64,000 nt of DNA. Origin: an uncultured Bacteroidales bacterium (GTDB lineage: Bacteria > Bacteroidota > Bacteroidia > Bacteroidales > UBA932). Of the stretch, positions 7,959-16,939 are shown in pieces. Under the pieces are notes generated by a model, which saw only the letters and a program-made list of their open reading frames with translations, was not told the origin of the DNA and searched no databases. The stretch covers positions 1 through 64,000 of the forward strand of contig CALUTU010000012.1 of NCBI GenBank assembly GCA_944323785.1. Direction: 5' to 3'. Each line of letters opens with the position of its first letter. Position 1 is the first letter of the stretch. Both the position numbers and the translations under genes were made by a program.

Positions 7959-8750
7959 ATGGTACAGTTCAAGGACAGGACCCTGCTGATTACGGGCGGG
8001 GGCACGGGCATAGGCGAGGCCATCGCCTATCAGTTCGCACAGAGAGGGACAAATGTCATCCTGACCGGTCTCGGCGAGGAACAGCTTAAGAAGGTGGAGG
8101 AACGCTGCCGCCAGTACGGGGTGAAGGCCTGGCACAAGGAAGTGAATCTTGAGGAGCCGGCTTCCATCGACGCACTGGTCGAGTATGTGGACAGCCTCGG
8201 TCTCAGGCCGGACTTCTTCGTGCTCAACGCCGGCATCTCCCAGCGGGCACTGACCCTGGACTGCGACATCTCGATGGACCGCAAGCTGATGGAGATAAAC
8301 TATTTCGGCGGCGTGTACCTGATTAAGAAATTCAAAGAGCACCTGAAGGCCGCCAAGGAGATACACATCGCCGTGACCACTTCCATCTCCGGCCTGTTCG
8401 GCTTCCCGCTCCGCTCGGCCTACTGTGCCTCGAAGCACGCCTTGTTCGGCTTCTACGAGTCCATGGAACTGGAGTACCCCAACATAAAAGTCACCTTCCT
8501 CATCCCAGGCCGCATCCGCACCGAGATATCCAAGAGCGCCCTGCTCGCCTCCGGTGAGAAGTTCGCCAAGATGGACCCCGGCCAGGCCAACGGAATGGAC
8601 GTGACCAAGTGCGCCAAGGTGGCTCTGAAGGCCATAGCCAAGGAGAAGCACAAGAAACTCATCGGCGGCAAGGAGCTGTTGATGGCTTACTTCTACAAAT
8701 ACACCCCCTGGCTGTTCTACATCCTGGCCAGAAAGGTATCGGCACATTAA
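7959..8750 (+). CDS. SDR family NAD(P)-dependent oxidoreductase
   Basis: 263-residue classical short-chain dehydrogenase/reductase. Rossmann nucleotide-binding motif TGGGTGIG at about 12-19, LNAGISQ at 89-95, a catalytic Ser near 142-144 and YCASK with Tyr155 and Lys159. The C-terminal part carries a basic and hydrophobic tail (YFYKYTPWLFYILARKV) resembling membrane-associated DHRS7-type SDRs, whose substrates are often lipids or steroids, but the substrate cannot be called. A VOC protein follows after 27 bases, which suggests a shared pathway. Confidence 0.85.
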   Translation: MVQFKDRTLLITGGGTGIGEAIAYQFAQRGTNVILTGLGEEQLKKVEERCRQYGVKAWHKEVNLEEPASIDALVEYVDSLGLRPDFFVLNAGISQRALTLDCDISMDRKLMEINYFGGVYLIKKFKEHLKAAKEIHIAVTTSISGLFGFPLRSAYCASKHALFGFYESMELEYPNIKVTFLIPGRIRTEISKSALLASGEKFAKMDPGQANGMDVTKCAKVALKAIAKEKHKKLIGGKELLMAYFYKYTPWLFYILARKVSAH

Positions 8751-8777
8751 TCATTTACGGATAAAATCAAGGACAAT

Positions 8778-9851
8778 ATGGATAAAATCATCTGTGGCAT
8801 ACAGCAGGTCGGCATCGGTGTAAGGAACGTCGCCGAGTCGTGGAAATGGTATAAGGACAATTTCGGCTTCGACACCAAGATATTCGGAGCCGAGGGCGTG
8901 GCCGAGAGGATGCTGCCCTACACCGGCGGCAAGCCCCAGCCGAGATACGCCATCTTAGTGTACAATCTGCGCGGCGGAGCCGGCTTCGAGGTATGGGAGC
9001 CGAGAGGCCGCGAGCTCAATTATGTAAGTTTCGAGCCTGCCCTGGGAGACCTGGGCATCTACGCCTGCAAGATCAAGTCCCGCAATGTGAGGGCCGCATA
9101 CGCACAGCTGAGCAAGGCCGAAGGAGCCAAGCTGCTGACCGAAGTCACCAAGACCCCCGACGGACGCGAGCATTTCTTCCTCTACGACCCCTGGAACAAT
9201 CTCTTCGAGGTCGAGACCGATAGCTATGTGTTCATGGATGAGGACAAAAACACCGGCGGCGGCAACGGAGCCGTGCTCGGAGTCACCGATATGGACAAGT
9301 CCGTCAAATTCTATTCCACCCTGATGGACTACGACAAGGTCGAATACGACGTGACCGGAGTCCAGGCCGACCTGAACGGCGTTCCGGGCGGCCAGTATCC
9401 CCTGCGCCGTGTGCTGCTGTCCCGCAGCAAGCCCATCGAAGGCCCGCTGAGCGAGGTGATGGGCACCTCCCATATCGAACTGGTGCAGCGCATCCCCGAG
9501 GGCTTCGACGTACCTGCTCCTAAGAAAATCTACGAAGGCCGCTACTGGGGAGACCCCGGCTTCATCCACCTGTGCTTCGACATCCGCAACATGGAGGCCA
9601 TCCGCGAGACAGCCGAGTCCTTAGGCCACAGCTTCGTCTGCGACGGCGGACGGGACTTCAAGATGGGAGAGGCCGACGGCCATTTCACCTATGTCGAGGA
9701 CCCGGACGGCACCCTGATAGAATTCGTGGAGACCTTCAAGGTTCCCATCCTGAAGAAATGGGGCATCTACCTCCATCTGGAAAAGCGCGATCCGCACAAG
9801 CAGCTGCCCCGCTACATGACCCGCGCCCTGCGCTTCCTCCGCTCGAAGTAA
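8778..9851 (+). CDS. Double VOC (glyoxalase/dioxygenase superfamily) protein
   Basis: 357 residues with two vicinal-oxygen-chelate domains: the first from about GIQQVGIGVRNVAESWKWY to FEVETDSY (1-150), the second from AVLGVTDMDKSVKFY to TLIEFVETF (155-325). The length and two-domain layout resemble 4-hydroxyphenylpyruvate dioxygenase, but the typical C-terminal HPPD motifs are not recognisable. Candidate metal ligands are visible in the second domain (TSHIELVQ and the Glu of LIEFVET). It probably forms an operon with the SDR. The reaction (isomerisation, dioxygenation or lyase) is not determinable from sequence. Confidence 0.7.
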   Translation: MDKIICGIQQVGIGVRNVAESWKWYKDNFGFDTKIFGAEGVAERMLPYTGGKPQPRYAILVYNLRGGAGFEVWEPRGRELNYVSFEPALGDLGIYACKIKSRNVRAAYAQLSKAEGAKLLTEVTKTPDGREHFFLYDPWNNLFEVETDSYVFMDEDKNTGGGNGAVLGVTDMDKSVKFYSTLMDYDKVEYDVTGVQADLNGVPGGQYPLRRVLLSRSKPIEGPLSEVMGTSHIELVQRIPEGFDVPAPKKIYEGRYWGDPGFIHLCFDIRNMEAIRETAESLGHSFVCDGGRDFKMGEADGHFTYVEDPDGTLIEFVETFKVPILKKWGIYLHLEKRDPHKQLPRYMTRALRFLRSK

Positions 9852-9858
9852 AAAATGC

Positions 9859-9888
9859 TTGACAGTTCAGGAAAAATACGTATATTTG
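9859..9888 (+). promoter_or_regulatory. Promoter of rpsP-rimM
   Basis: TTG at 9859-9861, a 19-base spacer and TATATTTG at 9881-9888: a full match to the Bacteroidetes housekeeping promoter. The leader to the rpsP start at 9951 is about 55 bases and contains an isolated AAGGAGG at 9910-9916, too far from the start codon to act as its ribosome-binding site. Confidence 0.8.
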
Positions 9889-9950
9889 CACGCCTTTTCT
9901 CGAGAAGATAAGGAGGTTTTAATTATTAATCACTTAATAACCTGTACGTA

Positions 9951-10514
9951 ATGGCAGTTAAAATTCGTTTATCACGCCACGGTAAGAAGAATCATGCATT
10001 CTTCCACATAGTAGTGGCTGACATCCGCGCTCCCCGTGACGGACGTTACATCGAGCAGCTCGGTATCTACAACCCCAACACCAACCCCGCAACCATCAAG
10101 ATCGACGCAGAGAGAGCCCTTTACTGGCTCAACACCGGTGCACAGCCCAGTGACACCTGCCGCCGCATCCTTTCCTATGAGGGTATCCTTCTGAGGAAGC
10201 ACCTCAACGGCGGAGTTGCCAAGGGTGCCATCAGCCAGGAAGTTGCAGACCAGAGATGGAACGCATGGAAGGCTGAGAGAGACGCAAAGGTAGAGGCCAA
10301 GAAGCAGAACCTGAAGAAGTCCGACAACGAGGCCCGCAGAGAGAGTCTCAATGCAGAGGCCAAGGTCAACCAGGAGAGAGCCGAGGCCATCAGCAAGCGC
10401 AAAGCTGAGGAAGCAGCCGCAAAGGCAGAGGCTGAGGCCAAGGCAAAAGCCGAGGCTGAAGCTGCTGAGGCAGCAGCAAACGCTGAGAACACAGAGGCTC
10501 CCGCAGCAGAGTAG
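9951..10514 (+). CDS. rpsP: 30S ribosomal protein S16 with long acidic/basic tail
   Basis: 187 residues. The first ~85 are the S16 core, beginning [22 protein letters not shown] with [15 protein letters not shown] following. The remaining ~100 residues are a low-complexity Ala/Glu/Lys-rich extension, which is common in Bacteroidetes S16 and probably helical. S16 binds 16S rRNA during 30S assembly. The gene has its own strong promoter and is followed after four bases by rimM, a 30S maturation factor, as in many bacteria; trmD and rplS, which often complete this operon elsewhere, are absent here. Confidence 0.95.
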   Translation: MAVKIRLSRHGKKNHAFFHIVVADIRAPRDGRYIEQLGIYNPNTNPATIKIDAERALYWLNTGAQPSDTCRRILSYEGILLRKHLNGGVAKGAISQEVADQRWNAWKAERDAKVEAKKQNLKKSDNEARRESLNAEAKVNQERAEAISKRKAEEAAAKAEAEAKAKAEAEAAEAAANAENTEAPAAE

Positions 10515-10518
10515 CGCG

Positions 10519-11055
10519 ATGTTTCCCGGAGAAGACACATTGCAGCCGATAGCCAGGATTGTGAAGTCCTACGGTACCGAAGGCGATGTCATGGTGTCTT
10601 TTCAGGACGGAATATCAGACATCTTAAAGACAGAAGAACCGGTATGGCTGTTCTATGACGGCCTGCCGGTTCCTTTTTTTATCCAGACCATACAGTTCAA
10701 GGGCCCTCGCAAGGCCATCGTCCGCCTGGAAGACATAGACACCCTCGCTGACGCGGAGGAGGCCGCCGGCAAAGAACTCTACATCGACCCGGCGGACTAT
10801 CCCGGGCTGAGCGCGGCTGACGGTCATCCGCTTACAGAAGACGGCCTGACTCTCGAGGATCTTATAGGATTCACACTTTTAGACCAGGGCGGCCGCACAG
10901 CCGGAGTCATCTCGGACGTCCAGGACTTCTCCGGCAATATCTGTCTGGAACTGGAGGGAACGGATACCATGGTTCCGTATCACGATGACCTGCTTCTGGA
11001 CATCAACCCCGACCGCCGCACCATCACCCTCCGCATCTCCGACGGCCTGCTCTGA
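10519..11055 (+). CDS. rimM: Ribosome maturation factor RimM
   Basis: 178 residues from the ATG at 10519, the first ATG after the rpsP stop. The N-terminal RimM domain shows IARIVKSYGTEGDVMVSF; the C-terminal PRC-barrel domain shows the conserved MVPYHDDLLLDINPDRRTITL close to the end. RimM helps process the head of the 30S subunit and binds S19. It is co-transcribed with rpsP. The next gene points the other way, with only 29 bases between stops. Confidence 0.92.
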   Translation: MFPGEDTLQPIARIVKSYGTEGDVMVSFQDGISDILKTEEPVWLFYDGLPVPFFIQTIQFKGPRKAIVRLEDIDTLADAEEAAGKELYIDPADYPGLSAADGHPLTEDGLTLEDLIGFTLLDQGGRTAGVISDVQDFSGNICLELEGTDTMVPYHDDLLLDINPDRRTITLRISDGLL

Positions 11056-11084
11056 CCCGGCACTGTTACAGCATAATGCAGATG

Positions 11085-12488
11085 CTATTCGAAGCGGGAG
11101 ATGACGGAGCGGGCCTGGGCGACTTTGTCGGCAAGGAGCCCGGGTGAGGAGGCCTCGCAGATAAAGCGCAGGTAAGGCTCGGTGTTGGAGGGACGGATGT
11201 TGAACCACCAGTCGGGGAACTCCACCCGGTAACCGTCGAAGTCCATCACAGCCGCAGGTGTCTCCATTGAGGTGAAATGCTCCCGTACTGCCTCCATCGC
11301 CGCCGGCTTGTCGGCCACGCGGAAATTGATCTCCCCGGAATTGCAGTACTTGGATATGCCGGCTATGAGCTGCGACAGACTCCTGCCCCGGCGTTTGAAC
11401 TCGGCGACGATATCCAGGACTATGAGCGAGGCCATGATGCCGCTGTCAGAGTAAAAGAAATCCTTGAAGTAATAGTGTCCGGCCAATTCACCTCCGAAGA
11501 GGCCGTCTATCTCGCGGAGCCTGGGAGCGGCGTATGCCCGGCCTACCCGCCAGGTGTGCATCTGAACGCCCATCGGCGAAAGGTACTCCCCTACCGCCTT
11601 GGAGCTGCGGATATCCTGCAGGGCCTTCACTCCGGCTGTATGTCCGGCAGCCTTCAGAGCCTGACGCTCCCGGGCAGCAGGACTGGTGCCTATACCCTCC
11701 ATGAAAAAGTGCCCCATCAGGGCTATCATCAGGTCCGGCGAGATGAACTCTCCCCGCTCGTCCACGAACATCACCCGGTCCGCGTCCCCGTCGTAGATGA
11801 CCCCGATATCGCAGCCGTGCGACTTGACATACTCGCGCAGCATGGCCGTATTCTCAGGCACCAGAGGATTGGGCTCATGACACGGGAAACTTCCGTCCAG
11901 CGTATCGCAGATATACTCCACGGACTGGGGCAGCAACTGCTTTACGAACAGCGACGATACACCATTGGACAGATCCGCGCAGATATGCAGATTGGACAGG
12001 TCGCCTACATAGCGTCGCTGAAAGGCCAGGTACTCGTCCCGAAGATCGAGGGGTGTGACCCTGCCGCGGTCTGCCTCGGGCACGGGGACACACTCACGCC
12101 CATCGAGAATCCATTTCTCAATCGTACCCAGGCCGGTGTCATAGCCGACAGGCAGGGCATTCTCCCGCGAGACTTTCAGACCGTTGTCGTCCTTGGGATT
12201 GTGCGAGGCCGTAATCTGTACCGAAGCCTTGAACCCCTTGGCCGCAGTGGCATAGTAGACATACGGCGTAGTGGCCAGACCTAAGTCAAATACATCGGCA
12301 CCTGCATCTGTAAGCCCCCTGAGCAGGGCCTCGTGAATCACCGGAGAAGACAGACGCATGTCCCGTCCCACCGCCACCTCGCGGCAGCCCAGCAGTTCCG
12401 GCAGGAAAAATCCCACCTTATATACAGTATCCCGGTCAAAGTCCACTCCCCAGCGGCCCCTGATGTCGTATGCATGAAACGCTCCCAT
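11085..12488 (-). CDS. Phosphomannomutase/phosphoglucomutase (alpha-D-phosphohexomutase)
   Basis: 467 residues, full length. Moves phosphate between C1 and C6 of a hexose phosphate. Phospho-serine loop ITASHNPKDDNG with Ser95, metal loop DGDADRVMF, sugar-binding loop GGELAGHYYFKD and the C-terminal phosphate loop RPSNTEPYLRF are all present. The bacterial PMM/PGM (ManB/AlgC-like) branch usually accepts mannose and glucose phosphates, feeding GDP-mannose and nucleotide-sugar synthesis; the exact preference is not visible. It lies head-to-tail with def and ruvX on the minus strand. Confidence 0.9.
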   Translation of the reverse strand: MGAFHAYDIRGRWGVDFDRDTVYKVGFFLPELLGCREVAVGRDMRLSSPVIHEALLRGLTDAGADVFDLGLATTPYVYYATAAKGFKASVQITASHNPKDDNGLKVSRENALPVGYDTGLGTIEKWILDGRECVPVPEADRGRVTPLDLRDEYLAFQRRYVGDLSNLHICADLSNGVSSLFVKQLLPQSVEYICDTLDGSFPCHEPNPLVPENTAMLREYVKSHGCDIGVIYDGDADRVMFVDERGEFISPDLMIALMGHFFMEGIGTSPAARERQALKAAGHTAGVKALQDIRSSKAVGEYLSPMGVQMHTWRVGRAYAAPRLREIDGLFGGELAGHYYFKDFFYSDSGIMASLIVLDIVAEFKRRGRSLSQLIAGISKYCNSGEINFRVADKPAAMEAVREHFTSMETPAAVMDFDGYRVEFPDWWFNIRPSNTEPYLRFICEASSPGLLADKVAQARSVISRFE

Positions 12489-12510
12489 AATGTCCTTTAT
12501 TACAGTGAAT

Positions 12511-13074
12511 CTATCTTTCCAACTTTGTCTTATACGCCGTCCGTGCCTTGCCCTTGGCTATGTTGTGCAGCTTGGCGGCAATCATCTTGCGGCGGATGGG
12601 CGCCACCCTGTCCACGAAGAGATGCCCTTCCAGATGGTCCATTTCATGCTGCACCATACGGCACGCGAAACCGTCCAGAGTCTCCTCCACTTCCTTGAGA
12701 TCCGCGTCCAGATAACGCACGGTCATCTTCTTGGGCCGCACTACATTGCAGTGGATATCCGGCACGCTCAGACAGCCCTCGCTGTACTCGGCGGTCTCCT
12801 CGCTCTCTTCTATCACGACCGGATTGACCATCGCCCTCTTGAAATCCTTGAGCTCAGGATATACGTCAGCCACGTCCCTGCCGTCCACCACGAGGATTCT
12901 GCGGCCGTCTCCCACCTGGGGAGCCGCCAGCCCCACACCGTCGGCATGGTACATGGTCTCGAACATGTCGTCTATATATTTGCGGAGCTGCTCCTTGTCC
13001 AGGCCGGCCACGTCCACATCGGCAGCCGTCTCACGGAGCACCTCGGAGCCGTATACATAAATAGGTAATATCAT
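12511..13074 (-). CDS. def: Peptide deformylase
   Basis: 187 residues. Removes the N-formyl group from new proteins using a metal ion. All three family motifs are present: GVGLAAPQVG (about 46-55), EGCLSVPD with ligand Cys101, and QHEMDHLEG with metal ligands His143 and His147 and catalytic Glu144. Cytoplasmic. It sits between ruvX upstream and the phosphohexomutase downstream, all on the same strand with gaps of 41 and 22 bases. Confidence 0.96.
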   Translation of the reverse strand: MILPIYVYGSEVLRETAADVDVAGLDKEQLRKYIDDMFETMYHADGVGLAAPQVGDGRRILVVDGRDVADVYPELKDFKRAMVNPVVIEESEETAEYSEGCLSVPDIHCNVVRPKKMTVRYLDADLKEVEETLDGFACRMVQHEMDHLEGHLFVDRVAPIRRKMIAAKLHNIAKGKARTAYKTKLER

Positions 13075-13115
13075 CTCGTTTTACGTTTTTATATTTTCTC
13101 AAAAATTTAAAATCC

Positions 13116-13529
13116 TCACTTCTGCCTGTCCAGATACGTCTGGAGGATGATGGCCGCGCTTATCTTGTCCACCACAGCCTTGTCCCTGCGGTCCATCTTC
13201 TTCATGCCTCCGTCGATCATGGCCCTGTGCGCCAGCACGGAGGTGAACCGCTCGTCCTCACGTTCCACCGGGATATCCGGAAAGCTGTTGTGAAGCCTGC
13301 GGAGGAACTCATCCACATACCGTGCCGCTTCCGCCGGAGTATTGTCCAGATTCATGGGATATCCCACGACGAACAGCGAGATACCCTCCTTGGCGGCATA
13401 TTGTTTGAGATATTCAATTATCTTTGCAGGCGGAACTGTATCGAGAGGGGATGCGAACATCCGCAGCGGATCAGAGACCGCAAGTCCTATCCGTTTTTTG
13501 CCGTAGTCTATCCCGATTATCCGATTCAT
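13116..13529 (-). CDS. ruvX: Putative pre-16S rRNA nuclease / Holliday junction resolvase-like RuvX (YqgF)
   Basis: 137 residues from the ATG at 13529; a longer upstream frame exists but the family begins at MNRIIGIDYGKKRIGLAVSD, which is the RNase H-like fold with its catalytic Asp in GIDYG. Further motifs: VVGYPMNLD (54-62), EREDERFTSVLAHRAM (89-104) and DKISAAIILQTYL (121-133). YqgF is needed for final trimming of 16S rRNA. First gene of a three-gene minus-strand block, divergent from the M23 peptidase with a 37-base intergenic region. Confidence 0.92.
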   Translation of the reverse strand: MNRIIGIDYGKKRIGLAVSDPLRMFASPLDTVPPAKIIEYLKQYAAKEGISLFVVGYPMNLDNTPAEAARYVDEFLRRLHNSFPDIPVEREDERFTSVLAHRAMIDGGMKKMDRRDKAVVDKISAAIILQTYLDRQK

Positions 13530-13566
13530 TCCGCAAATGTAGTCAAATAAACTGTCTGATAGCACT

Positions 13567-14427
13567 ATGTCTGAAAAAAATAAACGGGACAGAAAGCGTC
13601 CTGCCAGAAAATACCTCTTCGCGGTTCTTGACAACGAGACCCATGACTTCCAGTTCGCCATAAGGGGCACCAAACATGCCGCGATATCCGCAGTAATAGG
13701 CATAGCCGCACTGCTGTGCATCCTGACATTCTGCATCACTGCATTCACCCCCGTCAGAAGGATCATCCCCGGCTACCCGTCCTACTCCACCCAGAGAGAG
13801 ATGGTAGAGAACGCAGCCATGGTGGACTCGCTGGAAAGCCGGATGCGCGTGATGACCATCCAGCTCACCAACATCCGCAGGATCATCGCCGGCGAGGCCC
13901 CCATCCCGCTGGACAGCCTGCTTGCTACAGGCAGCGTGGAAAATGCTGAAAGAACCGCAGCGGCAATGGAGCATGACGCCGACTCCATACTCAGGGAGAA
14001 GATCGACTCAATTGAGAAATACAATCTCAGGCCCTCCGGAAACGAAACGCAGCTGGAAGGAATGCTGTTCTTCCCCCCTGTAAAGGGCGTGGTCACCGAG
14101 TCCTACAACCCCGGCAAGGGCCATCCTTTTGTAGACATAGCGGTGCAGAACAACAGCGCGGTATGCGCCGTGCTGGACGGTACGGTTATTGCTGCCTACT
14201 GGAATGACGACACCGGATACAACATACACATACAGCACAGCAACGATCTGGTGTCCATATACAAGCACAACACCAAGCTGCTGAAGAAAGTGGGGGACAG
14301 AGTGAGCGCGGGAGCGACCATCTCCCTGGCCGGCAACGCCGGAGACCTGAGCACGGGGCCTCATCTGCATTTTGAGCTGTGGCACAGCGGAGAGCCGATA
14401 GACCCCTCGCTCTACATCAATTTTTAA
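13567..14427 (+). CDS. M23 family metallopeptidase, membrane-anchored
   Basis: 286 residues. A basic cytoplasmic N-terminus is followed by a single membrane helix at about 38-60 and then a periplasmic region with a coiled-coil-prone stretch (about 75-150). The C-terminal LytM/M23 domain has the zinc-site residues His186 and Asp190 (HPFVD) and His266/His268 (GPHLHFEL), so it looks catalytically competent as a peptidoglycan DD-endopeptidase, although such TM-anchored forms can also act as regulators. Neighbours dxr and rseP follow closely, an arrangement familiar from other Bacteroidetes. Confidence 0.88.
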   Translation: MSEKNKRDRKRPARKYLFAVLDNETHDFQFAIRGTKHAAISAVIGIAALLCILTFCITAFTPVRRIIPGYPSYSTQREMVENAAMVDSLESRMRVMTIQLTNIRRIIAGEAPIPLDSLLATGSVENAERTAAAMEHDADSILREKIDSIEKYNLRPSGNETQLEGMLFFPPVKGVVTESYNPGKGHPFVDIAVQNNSAVCAVLDGTVIAAYWNDDTGYNIHIQHSNDLVSIYKHNTKLLKKVGDRVSAGATISLAGNAGDLSTGPHLHFELWHSGEPIDPSLYINF

Positions 14428-14441
14428 CTCAGACAACCGCA

Positions 14442-15605
14442 ATGGAAAAGAGAAAAATAGCAATACTGGGCTCAACCGGCTCAATCGGAATTCAGGCCCT
14501 GGACGTGGTCAGGGAACACCGCGACCTCTTTGACGTACAGCTCCTGACGGCAGGCAGCAACAGCAGCCTGCTCATCCGGCAGGCCATAGAGTTTGACGCA
14601 GCCTGCGCCATCATCGCCGACGATAGCCTTTACGACGAAGTATACGAGGCCCTGAACCCGCACGGCATAAACGTATTCGCAGGCATGAGCTCCATCATCG
14701 ACGCCATGTCCACCAGTGACAACATCGACATGGTGCTGTCCGCGATGGTCGGTTTCCGAGGTCTGGAGCCTACTCTCGCGGCCCTGCGCTCGGGCAAGGC
14801 TGTGGCCATTGCCAACAAGGAGCCGCTGGTGGCCGCCGGAAAGATAGTCATGCAGACGGCCAGGGAGCACAACGCCCCCGTTCTGCCCGTGGACTCAGAG
14901 CACTCGGCCATATTCCAGGCCCTTCAGGGAGAGCACAGTCCGATAGAGAGGATCTTCCTGACCGCATCCGGAGGCCCCTTCCTGAGGACTCCGGCATCCG
15001 AGCTGGCGCAGGTGACAGTGGCCGAGGCGACCAACCATCCCCGGTGGAAGATGGGCCACAAGATTACCGTAGACTCCTCCACCCTCATGAACAAGGGCTT
15101 CGAGATGATAGAAGCCTGCTGGCTGTTCGGAGTGGACATCTCGCAGATCACGGTGGTGATTCACCCCCAGTCTATAATCCACAGTATGGTGTCATTCCAG
15201 GACGGAGCAGTGATGGCCCAGATGAGCACACCGGACATGCGGCTGCCGATACAGTACGCTCTGACCTATCCGGCCCGTATGCCGCTGGATATTCCGCGCC
15301 TGGACTTCTACAAGCTGGGCGGATTCACTTTCTCAGAGCCGGATACCGCCAAGTTTCCCTGCCTTGGATTCGCAGTGGAAGCCATGCGCAAGGGCGGCAA
15401 CATGCCCTGCATCATGAACGCCGCCAATGAGGTGGCCGTAGACGCTTTCCTGAATGAGCGGATCCGCTTCACCGACATCCCGGCCGTCATCTCCCGCTGT
15501 ATGGAGAAATGCTCATTTGTAAAGGATCCCGACCTGGACGGAATACTCGAGACCGACAGGCTGACCCGGGAGTTCGCCTCAAACCTGATAGCCAAGAACA
15601 AGTAA
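14442..15605 (+). CDS. dxr: 1-deoxy-D-xylulose 5-phosphate reductoisomerase
   Basis: 387 residues from the ATG at 14442; the open frame extends further upstream into the M23 gene but the family starts at KIAILGSTGSIGIQALDVV, the NADPH-binding motif. Second step of the MEP isoprenoid pathway: DXP to MEP with NADPH and a divalent metal. Visible: AIANKEPLVAAG, the metal/substrate motif PVDSEHSAIFQ, LTASGGPF and NHPRWKMGHKITVDSSTLMNKG. Its stop codon overlaps the next start by one base (TAATG). Confidence 0.96.
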   Translation: MEKRKIAILGSTGSIGIQALDVVREHRDLFDVQLLTAGSNSSLLIRQAIEFDAACAIIADDSLYDEVYEALNPHGINVFAGMSSIIDAMSTSDNIDMVLSAMVGFRGLEPTLAALRSGKAVAIANKEPLVAAGKIVMQTAREHNAPVLPVDSEHSAIFQALQGEHSPIERIFLTASGGPFLRTPASELAQVTVAEATNHPRWKMGHKITVDSSTLMNKGFEMIEACWLFGVDISQITVVIHPQSIIHSMVSFQDGAVMAQMSTPDMRLPIQYALTYPARMPLDIPRLDFYKLGGFTFSEPDTAKFPCLGFAVEAMRKGGNMPCIMNAANEVAVDAFLNERIRFTDIPAVISRCMEKCSFVKDPDLDGILETDRLTREFASNLIAKNK

Positions 15606-16924
15606 TGGACATACTGCTCAAGATAATACAAGTCATCCTGTCGCTGTCCCTGCTCGTGCTGGTGCATGAGTTCGGGCATTACATCACCGCCAGGATATTC
15701 AGGATAAGGGTGGAGAAATTCTACCTCTTCTTCCCGCCCGCGATACTGAAATTCAAGCCAAAAAAGAGCGATACGGAGTTCGGCATCGGATGCATCCCCC
15801 TGGGAGGCTTCTGCAAGATATCCGGAATGATAGACGAGTCCATGGACAAAGAGGCTATGGCCAAGCCGCCTCAGTCCTGGGAGTTCCGCTCCAGGCCGGC
15901 ATGGCAGCGCATCATAGTCCTTGCCGGAGGAGTGCTGATGAACGTGGTGCTGGCCATAGTCCTGTATATCGCCATACTCTTCACGTGGGGAGAACAGTAT
16001 ATAAAGAATGACGACGTCATATACGGTATCGAGGTAAGCCCGCTTGCAAAAGAGATAGGATTCGAGAACGGAGACCGCATACTGGCTCTTGACGGGAATC
16101 CGGCTCCTGACAACTTCAACGAGATACACATGGACATGCTGCGGGACCAGGTAAGCCGGGTGACTGTACTCCGGGACGGAGACACTGTGGACATCCACAT
16201 TGACCCCGTATACATGCCGGCCATGCTCAACACCCCGGGAATGTTCGGCATCCGCCTGCCCATCGCCGTAGGGAGTCTGCCGGACACTTCCATCAACGCC
16301 GGGGCCGACCTGCGCCAGGGTGACCGGTTCCTTACAGCCGCCGGCAGACCGGTGTGCTGGCATCAGGACCTGCAGGCCGTTCTGGCGGACAATGCCGGCA
16401 GCACGGTGGAGCTCCGTCTGCTGCGCGGAGAGGACACCGTGACTGTTCCCGTAAGGGTCAGCGGGGACGGCAAGATAGAGGTCCTGCTCCAGCGCGACAT
16501 ATCGGACATCACGATCACCGATAAAGAATACAGCCTGCTGGAAGCCATTCCGGCCGGATTCATGATGACCTTCACCAACATCGGACACTACGTCAAGGAA
16601 CTGGGGCTGATCTTCTCCCCTCAGACTGAAGCCTACAAGTCCGTCGGAAGCTTCATAGCCATAGGCAGCATCTTCCCGTCCTCGTGGAACTGGCAGATAT
16701 TCTGGAACATCACCGCCCTGCTGTCCATCATGCTGGCAGTCATGAACCTGCTGCCCATACCAGCCCTGGACGGAGGTCACATACTCTTCACGCTCTACGA
16801 GATGATCACCGGCCGCAAGCCGTCGGACCGCTTCATGGAAGTGGCACAGATGATAGGCATGTTCCTGCTGCTGATGATTATGATACTGGCTTTCGGCAAC
16901 GATATACTGCGATTATTCAGATAA
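15605..16924 (+). CDS. rseP: Site-2 membrane protease RseP (M50)
   Basis: 439 residues. The zinc-protease motif LVHEFGHYI (His21, Glu22, His25) lies in the first membrane helix, and the second conserved site MNLLPIPALDGGH (Asp389) in a C-terminal helix, the classic S2P layout. Between them lies a periplasmic stretch with two PDZ-like segments (about 115-200 and 215-300). It performs intramembrane cleavage, for example of anti-sigma factors or leftover signal peptides. Translation is coupled with dxr by a one-base overlap. Confidence 0.93.
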   Translation: MDILLKIIQVILSLSLLVLVHEFGHYITARIFRIRVEKFYLFFPPAILKFKPKKSDTEFGIGCIPLGGFCKISGMIDESMDKEAMAKPPQSWEFRSRPAWQRIIVLAGGVLMNVVLAIVLYIAILFTWGEQYIKNDDVIYGIEVSPLAKEIGFENGDRILALDGNPAPDNFNEIHMDMLRDQVSRVTVLRDGDTVDIHIDPVYMPAMLNTPGMFGIRLPIAVGSLPDTSINAGADLRQGDRFLTAAGRPVCWHQDLQAVLADNAGSTVELRLLRGEDTVTVPVRVSGDGKIEVLLQRDISDITITDKEYSLLEAIPAGFMMTFTNIGHYVKELGLIFSPQTEAYKSVGSFIAIGSIFPSSWNWQIFWNITALLSIMLAVMNLLPIPALDGGHILFTLYEMITGRKPSDRFMEVAQMIGMFLLLMIMILAFGNDILRLFR

Positions 16925-16939
16925 TTAAACCCAACGATT

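Noticed and set aside
9951..10514. Ala/Glu/Lys-rich tail of S16 as a novel fusion
   Set aside because: Such C-terminal extensions are common in S16 of this phylum.
13534..13541. TACATTTG on the minus strand as a ruvX promoter
   Set aside because: It lies five bases from the ruvX start and has no -33 box; the message would be leaderless, and the match may be chance.
15308..16780. 490-codon minus-strand open frame opposite rseP
   Set aside because: Shadow of dxr and rseP, which show all catalytic motifs.
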